Assembly (NCBI GenBank): GCA_905250115.1
Contig: CAJNOI010000078.1
Location: 1 to 64,000, forward strand
Reading direction: 5' to 3'
Length of the DNA: 64,000 nucleotides
DNA from: Adineta steineri
Taxonomy: Eukaryota > Rotifera > Eurotatoria > Adinetida > Adinetidae
The translations under genes and the position numbers were made by a program. The number at the start of each line of letters is the position of its first letter. Position 1 is the stretch's first letter. Positions 22,472 through 33,461 of the stretch are shown in pieces. Under the pieces are notes generated by a model. It was given only the letters and a program-made list of their open reading frames with translations. It was not told the DNA's origin and did no database searches.

Positions 22472-23718
22472 CCAGATGAGACTAAAGTTTCATTCATCTT
22501 TCTTTTCATTGTTTGCTTCCTCGTTTAATTTATTTGCTCACCTTCTCTCATCATTATTAATTTTACTTTTGCCACTGTCTTACTCTACTTCGCTTTGTTT
22601 GTTTGTTTGTTCGTAATTATATAATTATTATTATATCTTCATTGTGAAGTTCTTTTTGTTTTTTCAATAAATTATTGATTAATTACTAGTATTATTTCTC
22701 TTCAACTGAATACACCTGAAATTAGAAATAGTCGCTAAAAGTTGCGGTAGAAGCGAATTTTGAGAGCGTGCGTGTGGTGAGTGTAGGTGTGGAGTATGTC
22801 AATAACCACGCCTACACCCACGCCCAAATTCATATAATCTTTTTTGATGTTCTTATAAATATTTATCTAACTAGACGGCCGACGAATCGAGATTCGTCTG
22901 CGAAATACGTTGTAAACATTGATTTCAAAGTTTTCACAATTTTTTAGTTTTCAAGATTATTCTAGAATTGATTTTTTGATCAACTTTGAATCCGTACTTC
23001 GAGAAAGTAAGAAAGAAACTTGGCTTCGCATTACATTAAAAAAGAATGAGAACATATTAATTTTATATTGGCAGCACTTCAACATCTTCACGATTTTGCT
23101 TTTTATTTGTTGAAAAAAAATAACGTTCATCGAAGGATGATATTTTGGCAAAAAACTGATGAATATTATTATTTCGTTTCATGCTATAGTTAAATTTAAT
23201 TTTCTTCTTTCTGTTATAATTCAAAGGTTGAACATCTATCTGTTTATGTTAATCGATATATATGTTTCTGAGAAAAAAATGCAGCAACCACTATGGAATA
23301 ATATTTATTATCTCGGTTAATATAACGTATGTTTTTACTAACGTGCATTAGATTGTGTAAAGAAGTCAAATACCAAGTATCCTGTTAAGTTTTTCTCGAG
23401 AAATTTGAAAATATTGTTGTCGGTTTCAATTTCTTTTTGAACTATAGTTCTTTTCTGATAAAATTACTATTTGTTAGATGAAGTTTACACAACACTCGGT
23501 CGCATTTGCAAACGATAGTTTGTCATGTAACGCCGTTAAAATATTTTTTTGTGATTGACAAAAGAAAAGTCTACAATTTTTTTTTAAATTTGAGGCAACA
23601 TTTCTTCGTCTTTTTTCTCAAACACATCAATAGTAATTATTTTTTTTATAATGTGTGACATTATAAAGAAAAAATATTCTTCTCTCACTTTTTGTTTTAT
23701 TAGAATAAGGTGTGAGTT
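22472..23718. other. Spacer between accessory and core regions
   Basis: Contains a polyadenylation-type signal (TTCAATAAATTATTG near 22665) for the CDO-like gene and palindrome (k). No further exon is seen. Confidence 0.5.
22763..22828. repeat. TGTGGG-like imperfect palindrome (k)
   Basis: One of the best paired copies: GTGTAGGTGTGG on the left and CCACGCCTACACCCACGCCC on the right, separated by about 15 bases. Confidence 0.75.
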
Positions 23719-24030
23719 ATGAAAGATAATATTTACGTTGTATTTCTATTCTTGTGCATATTTCCATCATTGATACAATGCCAATCTGGAACATTTATGC
23801 CACTAATGGGACTATTAAACACATTTCCTTATATAGAACATGGTTGGATGGTAAATGAACCTGACTGTATATCAGCCTGTATTCAACAAACATCGCCATT
23901 ATGTCACGGTATTACATATGAAAGTTATCGTCAAGAATGTCGACTTATAACACAATTCTTTCCAAACTCAACTATTCCAAATCAATCTTTTCTGAATTGG
24001 CGAACATATATTCGAACAATTGACTCATGA
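23719..24030 (+). CDS. Small secreted PAN/apple-like protein
   Basis: A 103-aa single-exon protein. Residues 1-21 form a signal peptide (NIYVVFLFLCIFPSLIQC then Q). The mature part has four cysteines in the order DCISACIQQTSPLCHG...QECRLI with the GITYES-type strand, which resembles a single PAN/apple module. Such modules bind proteins or sugars outside the cell. There is no transmembrane segment or second domain, so it is a free-standing secreted module. AATAAA-like signals follow at about 24066. The family call rests on pattern only. Confidence 0.65.
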   Translation: MKDNIYVVFLFLCIFPSLIQCQSGTFMPLMGLLNTFPYIEHGWMVNEPDCISACIQQTSPLCHGITYESYRQECRLITQFFPNSTIPNQSFLNWRTYIRTIDS

Positions 24031-24383
24031 ATGACTTAAAAATTTTTCATGTATATTTATTTAAAAAATAAATAAATCTTCATAATCGTGATAATTATCT
24101 ACAAAACATATCATTTTCATTTGATCCTAGATACTAAATCGTTTATGCGTAATGCAACAAATAAAGCTTAACAGAATCACGTTATACGTAAATAGATCAG
24201 ACCAATGAGTTGTGAACTCTTTCTTCTCGAGAATCAGCGTATACAAAACATTTGCTATCAGTTAGACACTCGTTTGTTGATTTTTTCTTTCGTTCTTTAG
24301 ATTACATATCTTACCATAAATAAAACAGAAAATAATATTTTTGTTCTAGTCATTTTATCAGTAAAGTCTATTTCACAACAAAT
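24031..24383. other. Short intergenic spacer
   Basis: Holds the 3' end of the PAN-like gene and presumably the promoter of the glucuronidase gene. No specific site is identified. Confidence 0.5.
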
Positions 24384-26315
24384 ATGTTGTGGTCTTATTT
24401 TTTACTGCTAACAACATTGAATATTTCTCTTCATGCCTTATTATATCCAGCTGAAAGTGAAACAAGACAAGTCAAATCATTGGATGGTCTCTGGCATTTT
24501 CGACTTGATGAACAAGGAGTTGGTGAGAATGAACGATGGTTTGCTCAACCAAATCTACCTGACCCTACTATTTTCATGCCTGTACCATCATCCTACAATG
24601 ATGTTACACAAAATATTACTATTCATCGACATATTGGATGGGTATGGTATGCAAAAGATTTCTTTCTTCATAATACAGCACCTCGTTGGGTTCTTCGATT
24701 TCAAGCTGCTCACTATGAAAGTCGTGTGTGGGTAAATGGACATTCAGCTGTAAATCATTCTGGTGGACATCTACCATTTGAAGCTGATATTACTCCATTT
24801 ATTTCAACTAATAAAGACTATTCAAAAGTACATATAGTCGTCGCTATTAATAATACACTTACACCAACAACATTACCACCTGGCTACTTACAAATTCACA
24901 GTCCCTCCTATCGTGAACTACAAACTCCATTTGATTTTTTTAATTATGCTGGCATTGATCGATCTGTTATACTTTATTCAACTTCAACTGCTTACATTCA
25001 AGATATTACTATTGATACACAACGTATCGATTATGATGCTCAACATATAGCCACATCTGCTGTTCTTGTCTATACTGTTACTATTGCTGGTGTTAATCCA
25101 ATAAATACGATTCGAGTACTTATTGAACTATTAGATGCAAATGGAATGGTTGTTGCTAATAATACTGATTCTCATTCAAGTTTAGTTGTTACTAAACCAA
25201 ATTTATGGGAACCTTGTGGAATGAATTATACTCATCCATGTACTGAACATAGTTATTTATATACTCTACAAGTCACACTCTACAATGATAGTCCACAAAT
25301 GAATATACTGGATATTTATCGAATTCGTCATGTAGGTATTCGTACAATTAGATTAACTGATTCGAAATTTTTAGTGAATGAACGTCCATTTTATTTTCAT
25401 GGAGCTAATGCACATGAAGATAGTGATATTCGAGGAAAAGGATTTGATCATGTAATTCTTGCTAAACATTTTAATTTATATGGATGGTTACATGGAAATT
25501 CATTTCGAACATCACATTATCCATATGCTGATGAATTTTATGAAATGGCTGATCGATTTGGTATAGCTATTATCGATGAAACACCAGCTGTTGGATTGAG
25601 TGCAACTCAATTTGTTTCACAAGCTACTTTAGATCATCACAAACAAGTAACTACTGAAATGATCAATCGTGATAGAAATCATCCATCTGTTCTTATGTGG
25701 TCTCTAGCAAATGAACCGGAATCTAATGTTCCATCAGCAAAAGATTATTTTAGTGCACTAGCTAATTTCACCAGACCTATAGCAGCTGGTCGTCCTATTA
25801 CATATGTGATTTCTGCTGGTTATAATAGTGATCAAGGAATTCAATTCTTTGATATGATATGTATCAATCGTTATTTCGGTTGGTATAGTCAATCTGGACG
25901 TTTAGATCAAATTCCAAATTTAGTATCAGAAGAACTTACTAATTGGCGTCACAGATTCCCGAATAAACCAATTTTAATGAGTGAGTATGGAGCTGATACA
26001 GTAGTGGGTCTTCATAATGATCCATCATTTATGTTCACTGAAGAATATCAAAAAGATTTTTATACTGCCTATCATAGTATTTTTGATAATTTTTCATCAC
26101 TTATTCATCCAGATACTGGTTTCTTTGTTGGTGAATTACCTTGGAATATGTTTGATTTTGCCACTGATCAAAGTATTACTCGTGTAGGTGGTCTAAATCG
26201 TAAAGGTCTTTTTACTCGACAACGTCAACCAAAAGCAGCTGCTTTTGTAATTAAAAGCCGTTATGAACACTTGGAATCAATTAATACTAATGATTTGTGT
26301 AATTCATTTGAATAA
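24384..26315 (+). CDS. GUSB: Beta-glucuronidase (GH2), lysosomal type
   Basis: Hydrolyses terminal beta-D-glucuronic acid from glycosaminoglycans in lysosomes. The 643 aa match the 651 of human GUSB and lie in one exon. A signal peptide (MLWSYFLLLTTLNISLHALL) is followed by the GH2 sugar-binding domain (SLDGLWHFRLD, residue 33 on; HIGWVWYAKDFF), the immunoglobulin-like domain, and the TIM barrel. The barrel starts near FYFHGANAHED and SFRTSHYPYADEF. The acid/base is Glu444 in LANEPES and the nucleophile Glu534 in LMSEYGAD, so it is probably active. Many N-x-S/T sites fit a lysosomal glycoprotein. The stop is followed immediately by AATAATAATAAAAA. No truncation is seen. Confidence 0.96.
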   Translation: MLWSYFLLLTTLNISLHALLYPAESETRQVKSLDGLWHFRLDEQGVGENERWFAQPNLPDPTIFMPVPSSYNDVTQNITIHRHIGWVWYAKDFFLHNTAPRWVLRFQAAHYESRVWVNGHSAVNHSGGHLPFEADITPFISTNKDYSKVHIVVAINNTLTPTTLPPGYLQIHSPSYRELQTPFDFFNYAGIDRSVILYSTSTAYIQDITIDTQRIDYDAQHIATSAVLVYTVTIAGVNPINTIRVLIELLDANGMVVANNTDSHSSLVVTKPNLWEPCGMNYTHPCTEHSYLYTLQVTLYNDSPQMNILDIYRIRHVGIRTIRLTDSKFLVNERPFYFHGANAHEDSDIRGKGFDHVILAKHFNLYGWLHGNSFRTSHYPYADEFYEMADRFGIAIIDETPAVGLSATQFVSQATLDHHKQVTTEMINRDRNHPSVLMWSLANEPESNVPSAKDYFSALANFTRPIAAGRPITYVISAGYNSDQGIQFFDMICINRYFGWYSQSGRLDQIPNLVSEELTNWRHRFPNKPILMSEYGADTVVGLHNDPSFMFTEEYQKDFYTAYHSIFDNFSSLIHPDTGFFVGELPWNMFDFATDQSITRVGGLNRKGLFTRQRQPKAAAFVIKSRYEHLESINTNDLCNSFE

Positions 26316-27378
26316 TAATAAAAAAAACATTTTTTGTATGTGGATTTTATTTACCTATTTTTTTTTATTATTCAATATAATAGAAAGATTTCATATCTTA
26401 ACTGATACATCAGATACCTTGATGAGGACATACAGAATCAGTAAATGTTTTCAATTAACGATGTTTTCTGTATAAATTTTACGTTATTGCAGCATATAAT
26501 GACTCATGATTATATTATATCATAGTCTATAAAAAAATTGTATCAACAAAATAAAAAATACGTTAAGAAAAACATTTTCCAATACAATATTTATATATAT
26601 AGAAAATAAAATTGATGTGAACGATAACTATATATTATTGCGTGATTTAACATAAAAATAATACAAAATGTTGCATGTACAATTCATGCATGACTAGTTG
26701 AAAAACAAACATGATATTATGTTAATAACACGTCAAAAACGACATTGACTGATGCATTACGAATAGTCAAGTATCCTTGTATACAACTAGTATTGTTCAT
26801 AAAAACATCGAAAATGTGAAAAATTTTCTTGTTATACAGTTAGATTCAATGAGATAAAACTATATGAATATATTAAAAGGTTCGATTTGTCTCAAAGTCG
26901 TTTTTTTGTTATTACTTTCATCTTATTCTCATCCTATATTACACGATTACGCCCATACCTTCCAGATAGTATCAATTCTTATTGAATGACAACAAAATGA
27001 TTAAAAAAAGTAAATTGCCGAGAGCAGTATGACATTGAATTGATTCTTCAAAAGCTAAATAGCGTGAAAAATGCACTGAAAATTTTCTAATAAATCAACC
27101 GATAAAAATATAATAACGACCAAAAAAAAAAGCTTCAATTTCAACATATATTTTTCTTTTATTTATTATATTTATGATACGTATCATTTCATTTTCTACT
27201 GTTTAATTATCTTGTCATTTAGAATTATATTTAAACCAACCAATAACAGTCTGACAAACACATACAGGTAGTTACAAGGCATTTTTCTTCTCGTTCTTCA
27301 CATTAAAGAAATGAAGAAAAAATAAAAGTAAGTCACATTGTCTACTACTATTCTAAGTTTCGATGACTTATTTTAACG
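26316..27378. other. AT-rich intergenic spacer
   Basis: No exon, RNA gene or repeat family recognised. Confidence 0.5.
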
Positions 27379-28217
27379 ATGAAAGAATATCTCATCTTTC
27401 TTATATTTCTCAACTGCATTAATATCGTTTCAACAATAAATAATGCTGAAAAAATATATTCATTAGAAACATGTAATATACCAGAAGAATTCTCATTAAT
27501 AACTCAAAGGGAATTTAGTCATCGTTATGGTGGTAAACAAACACTTACTACACCAGTTGTCTTTCGTCAACTACCAATCAATAAACAATTTCTTAATATG
27601 ATGCAACTTGATTCAATACTTAAACGTTATGGAAATAAATATATAACTGTTACAACAGCAAATACATATTCATATCAAAAACAATATATTAAATTAAATG
27701 ATTATATAAATTTACAACGACAATCATCAGCAAAAATTACAAAATGGGGAAAGTAAGATATGAAAGACATATATATTTCTTAATCATAATCTTCTTTGTT
27801 CATAGCGAAACACTCTATTGGTTTGGTGATGATTTATTAAATGATCAAAATTGGCTTAATCAAATTTTACGATATTATAAATCACCGGCATATATTGTTG
27901 ATGATTTTATTCAACCATCATTAACATTTGGTATGGGTGGACAAGGTACTGGTGTTCCATTTCATTTTCATGGTCCTGGCTTTCAACAGATGATTTTTGG
28001 TAGAAAACGTTGGTATTTATCTGCTGAAAAACCATCATTTGATCCAAATGAAACAACAATACAATGGGCAACTGAAAAACGTTTTAAAACGAAACAACCA
28101 TTTCTTTATGAATGTACATTAAATCCTGGTGATATGATCTTTTTTCCTAATTTATGGTGGCATGCAACATTAAATTTAGATTTTGCAATTTTTCTTTCAA
28201 CATTTTTAAGTCTATAG
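27379..28217 (+). CDS. JMJD8: JmjC-domain protein 8-like (ER lumen)
   Basis: Two exons, 27379-27752 and 27806-28217, joined through a 53-bp GT-AG intron in matching phase, giving 261 aa. Residues 1-20 form a signal peptide (YLIFLIFLNCINIVSTI). The cupin/JmjC fold carries GVPFHFHGPGFQQMIFGRKRW and the distal NLWWHATLNL, with FGMGGQGTG between strands. Both blocks closely resemble human JMJD8, an ER-lumenal family member with an HxH-type rather than HxD metal motif. The sequence supports the fold, but the substrate is not established by what is visible here. The single-frame reading stops in the intron, so an ORF caller would split this gene. Confidence 0.9.
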
Positions 28218-29173
28218 TTATAAAAAATCAAAAATAGATGTTTATCAATTATTTAAATATAGGAAATTTTTTTCTATGTCGAAATGATAAAATATTTTAA
28301 TATTTATACAGATGTTTCTGATTCTCACCAACAGTCTCTATTAGATAAGAGATTGAAGTAATCAACCGCACTCGGATGAATATGTATTTTCTCTATAGAC
28401 AATTAATTATTATTTATGACTCACATGAGATATTTCTACGTGTAATAATTTATACCGCTTGTTGAATTACGATGTAAACATTCTTATTGTAAATTTTTTG
28501 AGTCATTGAATACTATTAAATCTATAATTTTGATTAAACCACACAGCAGACTATATATATAAAACTAATTTCTTTTACAAAAAAATGATGTATTTCGTAC
28601 ATCTGTTTTTTTTTAAAACATTAGTGTCATCAGCAAACATAAATTTTCTTTGCTTGACATTTTTTTTTTATCTCCTATCATTTTTTTATGTAATAAGTGT
28701 TTTAATAATCATTCCACGTCATCGTTAAATAATCAAGGGTCAAATTTTTCCTTTATATTTTTTTTTCAAGAGATAGTCTCTATGACAATAAATAAATCTT
28801 TATTTCTATTGGTTAATATAGCTAGCATTAGGCATATCATCGAGCCTTTATTATTATTATTTACGAAGTTTTTGTTTGTCGCTCTTTACTTTTTCTTGAT
28901 TGATCGTTGATAATAATAATAATAATAATAACAACAACAACAAAAACAGCTGTTTATCTGACTTTTATTAGATTAATAACGAAAGTTGATTTCTTTTTTT
29001 ACCCGACGCAAAAAATAAGAAGAAAAACATTTTCTTTACACTTTTTTTCTTTTTCGTCCTTCTAGATTTTTTTTATCGTGTACTTCTCTCATTTTTTTCT
29101 CTTCTCTCTCTCTCTCTCCCCTTTCTAACTTTCTCGCAAATAAAAAAAACACAGAAGAAAAATATAACAGCGA
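28218..29173. other. Intergenic spacer and putative 5' region of the bHLH-Zip gene
   Basis: Contains an (ATA)n/(ACA)n microsatellite and a pyrimidine-rich stretch (CTCTCTCTCTCTCCC about 29100) just upstream of the next gene. No exon is seen. Confidence 0.5.
28909..28946. repeat. ATA/ACA trinucleotide microsatellite
   Basis: A run of AAT units changes abruptly into AAC units. Confidence 0.85.
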
Positions 29174-31312
29174 ATGTTCACCTCGTCTGACACGAATTTA
29201 CCCGATTTGGATTTTGAATTTATCGACGAATTACAACAAAATCAACCATTCAACGGAGGAATGTTTAAAGAATTATTATCAACATCATCACCAGCGTCAA
29301 CTTATAGAATTGTCAAACCTATGTAAAAGAAAAACAAAAAATAAAAATTTTTTCTTACGAAACTTTGTTTCTCATTTGTTTAGTAATAATAATAAACGTG
29401 GTGGAGCAATTCAATTGAGAAGACAATTGGTAAATTTCTTCAAATTTTAAAAAAAATTTCCCAATATTTTTCTTTTTAAGACTGATGATAGCACAGGAAA
29501 ACCACGTACACCACCCAATTCTACTGGAACTAGTTTGTCACCATTATCAACTTCATATATAAGTCGACTTTCATCAAATGATAATAGTCCGATCAGAACA
29601 GCAAATACAATGCGTATGTCATCACCAGCAACTAATAATATTAATAATAATGGACTTTCATCGTCAGCAAAACAAGTAGATGCAGTTACTTTATTACTGA
29701 AACAAACAATTGCACCTGCACAACTTATACAGGTAAAAAGGGTAGTGATATAATGAAAAGGGAAAAAAAAGAGAACGAAACATTTGTTGCGTATCTTTAT
29801 ATTTATTGAAGTGCGTAATGTTGACCTTAACTAGAAGAACAAATTTTAATCATATTCATTATACATATATCTTTAATTTAATATAATAACATTGATATAT
29901 ATTCTATTTAAATAGAGTGTTCAAACTCGTCTTGAAAATCCAACAAGATATCATCTTGAACAAATGTGTCGTAGACAAACTTTAGTAGCCGATGATTTAT
30001 CTTCTACGCATACAAATATGGTAAGTCTTAAGACAAAAAAGGGATTTTTCATTTCCTCAATTATGATTTTTTTTCTTTCATTCAGTTACCACAATCACAT
30101 CAACAACAACAAGAAGAATCATCACCAGATAGTGAATTAACTTCTGAAGTAAATTTTCCTATTATAAATTTTCTTCTAACAGAAATCTTTTCAGATGGAT
30201 GATCAACTTAATGATGATACAACATGTGGAAGTATTGATAGTGCATCGCATGGAATAAGCATATCACATCGAGTGAAATAAAAAATTTTTTTATATTAAT
30301 AATTTTAAAGAAAATCTTCAATTTATTTTTAGTTATCAACACCCATTACTGGTGATCATGCTGGTTCAGTATATCTTTCATCGTCAATATCAAAAGATTC
30401 CAATGATAGTAGTAATCATCATTCATCATCATGTCCAACAAATATTTTAAGTGCAAAAGCAAAAATTGGTTTACCATTGACTGATGATGAAATGCGTCTT
30501 GTTATACGTGATCGTCAAAAAAAAGATAATCATAATATGAGTAAGAGAGAATAATCACAATGAAATAAATAATCTATTCAATTTTTCAGTTGAACGTCGT
30601 CGTCGATTTAATATTAATGATCGTATTAAAGAACTTGGAACATTATTACCTAAAGGAACTGAATTGTAAGTTGACAAAAATCAAAATTAATCTTTTATCT
30701 GATTTATTGTTCTTTTTTTTTGTAGAGATCTTAAACAAAATAAAGGTACAATATTACGTGCATCAGTTGATTATATAAAAATTTTACGTCGTCAATATGA
30801 TAATATATCATTAGTTGAAGAAAAATGTCAATTACTTAATGAACATAATTTAGCATTACAAGAACGAGTTCGAGTATGAAGAAATAAAGAAAAAAATTTA
30901 ATTAATCTGAACATTTTCTTTTGTTTTATTTTAGGAATTAGAGAAAAAATGTTTAATAAATGGTATTCCAGTAAATTCACCAAGAAAAAGTTCATCAGCA
31001 ATATCAGTAACACAATCAAATATGATTAAAGAAGAACCATCATCAGTATCATCATCATTTAATAATGCAACTAATCCTATAGTACCACCTTCAACACCCA
31101 TATATGCTACTTTTGATTCATATCCAACGCTTGATTCATTATCAGTATTTCGTCTTGTCGATGATGATAGTAATGATAAAATAAGTGTTAGCGGAAATAC
31201 AAATAATAATAATATTGATCCGTTATCTCCACTTGGTGGTCACGATCCATTTTTATCTTCCGTATCATTTGGTTATGATAATGAAATGGATATTGGAGGA
31301 ATTTTTCCGTGA
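29174..31312 (+). CDS. MiT/TFE family bHLH-leucine zipper transcription factor
   Basis: Ten exons: 29174-29322, 29384-29429, 29481-29732, 29916-30020, 30086-30148, 30195-30272, 30333-30540, 30590-30665, 30726-30873 and 30935-31312. All phases agree, giving 500 aa. MITF, TFEB, TFE3 and TFEC bind E-boxes and control lysosome and pigment genes. The hallmarks are a short LRRQL near residue 60, [15 protein letters not shown] (exon 4, matching VQTHLENPTKYH of MITF), and a basic region [26 protein letters not shown]. The helix-loop-helix ends [19 protein letters not shown] and is followed by a zipper. In vertebrates the family senses nutrients through Rag GTPases binding the N-terminus. The LRRQL part of that region is visible. 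One ancestral-type gene is likely, so I give no paralog symbol. Confidence 0.95.
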
Positions 31313-32326
31313 AATGAACGTATATGCTCAAAATCACATTTGCTTATATATGTATTTTTTTGTCTGTACAGATGTGCAATGGAATTTTCTTTTTCTTTTT
31401 CGTATATATATATATATATGTCTGTATGTATGTATGTATGTGTATGTGGATGATGATAATATTTGTCCCTTATTTTCTTTCGCCTATTGTTGCAAAACAG
31501 TGCTTGTAAATTTGGTGCTGCTGTAAAAATTATGACAAAATTTGATGAATTAAGGGGCCTTGTTTGATTTTTTTTTCTTGATATTTCTTTCGACAAAAAC
31601 AAATACACATCTGTCCCTTCAACCGTGTGATATACACAATTTATCATTTCTATCTTTTGCACATATCTCATTCTTCCTTTCATACCGCCGAAACATGTAT
31701 TCGTTTATTGTATTATTATTATTATCGAGTACTTGTATAGTGTATATTTTTCCGTTTTTTTCTTTTTCGTCTTCTTCTTCTTCTCCTGTTTTTTGTATAT
31801 GAGGAACAGTCGCGTTATTCACTCGTTGTCATTGTCTATTTATCGCTATTATATTTTGTTTTCTTCCTATTCATCATCATACATATTTTATTGTGAAAAG
31901 GTATAAAACACACTGTGCATGATATTAGATACTTCAATAAAAATTTAATTAAGCAGAACATTATTTTTCATGCTCTTTTATGAATTATTATAATTAACAA
32001 AGAATATCCTATTCTTTATCTTCATTCTATAATATACTCTTAAAATACCAATGGTTAATTAATTCTTATTTTAGTTCATCACTTATAAATGTCAGTTATT
32101 GATGATATATAAAAGTAAAAGATATATGTATATATATAAATATACTTTAAAAACAATAAAACTATCATTAGTGAACTAATGATCAAATAGTTATTTATTC
32201 AACTGATTACTTAATGAACCATATCGTATGAATTATCAATCAAATTTATATACAATATTAGAACAGAAGGTATATTATCAGATTGTTTTTATGCTTGAAT
32301 ATTTTCTTTTGATCAAAATAATTCTA
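31313..32326. other. 3' UTR and convergent spacer
   Basis: The 3' UTR of the bHLH-Zip gene contains (TA)n then (TGTA)n microsatellites. A polyadenylation signal (TTCAATAAAAATT) lies near 31935. The minus-strand RIIa gene ends at 32327, so the two genes converge. Confidence 0.6.
31403..31446. repeat. (TA)n then (TGTA)n microsatellite
   Basis: Simple repeat in the presumed 3' UTR. Confidence 0.85.
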
Positions 32327-32612
32327 TTATTCTTCATTCTCATGAGAATGTATAGTTGAATCTAATTTAACTAGTTCATGAGATAGAATGCCATTGTTTC
32401 GTTCATTAATCCTAATACAAATAGAAAGGAGAAAAAAAACGATACAAGGTTAAGGTAAGACAGATAAAACAATACAATTGTTGACATGTAACGAAACAAA
32501 ATTCGTAGATATTCTTTGGTTGTGATCGAAGAATTTCACGTGTTAAATAGACTAGTAATTCTTCAAAGCCAAATGGTGTACGAAGTTGTGTATTCGATAA
32601 TGGTGGCGGCAT
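32327..32612 (-). CDS. 73-aa RIIa-type docking/dimerisation domain protein
   Basis: Two exons, 32476-32612 and 32327-32411, joined by a 64-bp intron with GT (GTATTG) donor and TTGTATTAG acceptor, in phase. The protein starts MPPPLSNTQLRTPFGFEELL and continues LTREILRSQPKNIYEF. This is the RIIa signature (PxGFxxLLxxLxREVLRxQPxDIYxF) of PKA regulatory subunits, SPA17, ROPN1 and radial-spoke proteins, which forms an X-type four-helix bundle binding AKAP helices. After it comes only a short acidic tail, so the protein is essentially one docking domain. A ciliary or flagellar role is inferred from the family. The second exon is too short to stand out alone, and the gene is easily missed. Confidence 0.75.
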
Positions 32613-33461
32613 ATTTAATCACATAGCAACCAAAACTATGTTTCATCATTATACTTAGAAGAGATCGAGATTGACATTATTGTACAAACAATGTATGTTC
32701 ATTGTATGTTTTCACATTTTTTTGACTCTAAAAATGTTAAACTGTCTATGATTTCAATAGTTTGATAAGAAAAAAAGAACCTTGATTCGTACATCTGGTT
32801 GTATTAGATGGTTATACAATTAAAAAATATTTATTTTGATTAAGTTGTTTGACAATGTAACAAAAATATTCTTCAAATATAAAATAATCAATGGATTATA
32901 TATTGATGCGACATGTAATACTCGCTAAGTCCGTAAATTTGAATACGTGTCAAGCTGATTTCTTCTCATCACCACATATTGGTTTTTATTTTAAAGAATC
33001 GAATCAAGTATCTTGCGCGAAAGAAAAACAATATTTTCAAAGTTATGAAGAATATTTAAAAGCATAACATAATTTATGAAGTTATTGATTTGCATTTGAA
33101 AGAAAAAGCATCCCTAGTATATTCTAATCATAAATACATAACCATTGATCAATAAAAAAACATAACTTCATATTAAACAATTCTGAAACTATAATAACTG
33201 ACGTATATATAATACATCTTATTAATATTAAGTAAATCTTTCATAATTTCCAATTTATTCTTATTTTCAAATTTGACCGAAAAGAAAAACTATTTCACAT
33301 ACCACACAACAATAAATAAACTCACAAACGACAAAAAAAGAAGAAAAAGAGCACAGATTGAATTATATTTTTTTATACACTATATTCAAAAAAACAAAAC
33401 TTTGAAGTTTACTATCATAAACAAGTCGTTAAAGCAACGAATCGAATTTTGTTGTTTACTT
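32613..33461. other. Intergenic spacer
   Basis: AT-rich. It contains the upstream region of the RIIa gene and the 3' flank of the C2-PDZ gene. No exon is seen. Confidence 0.5.
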
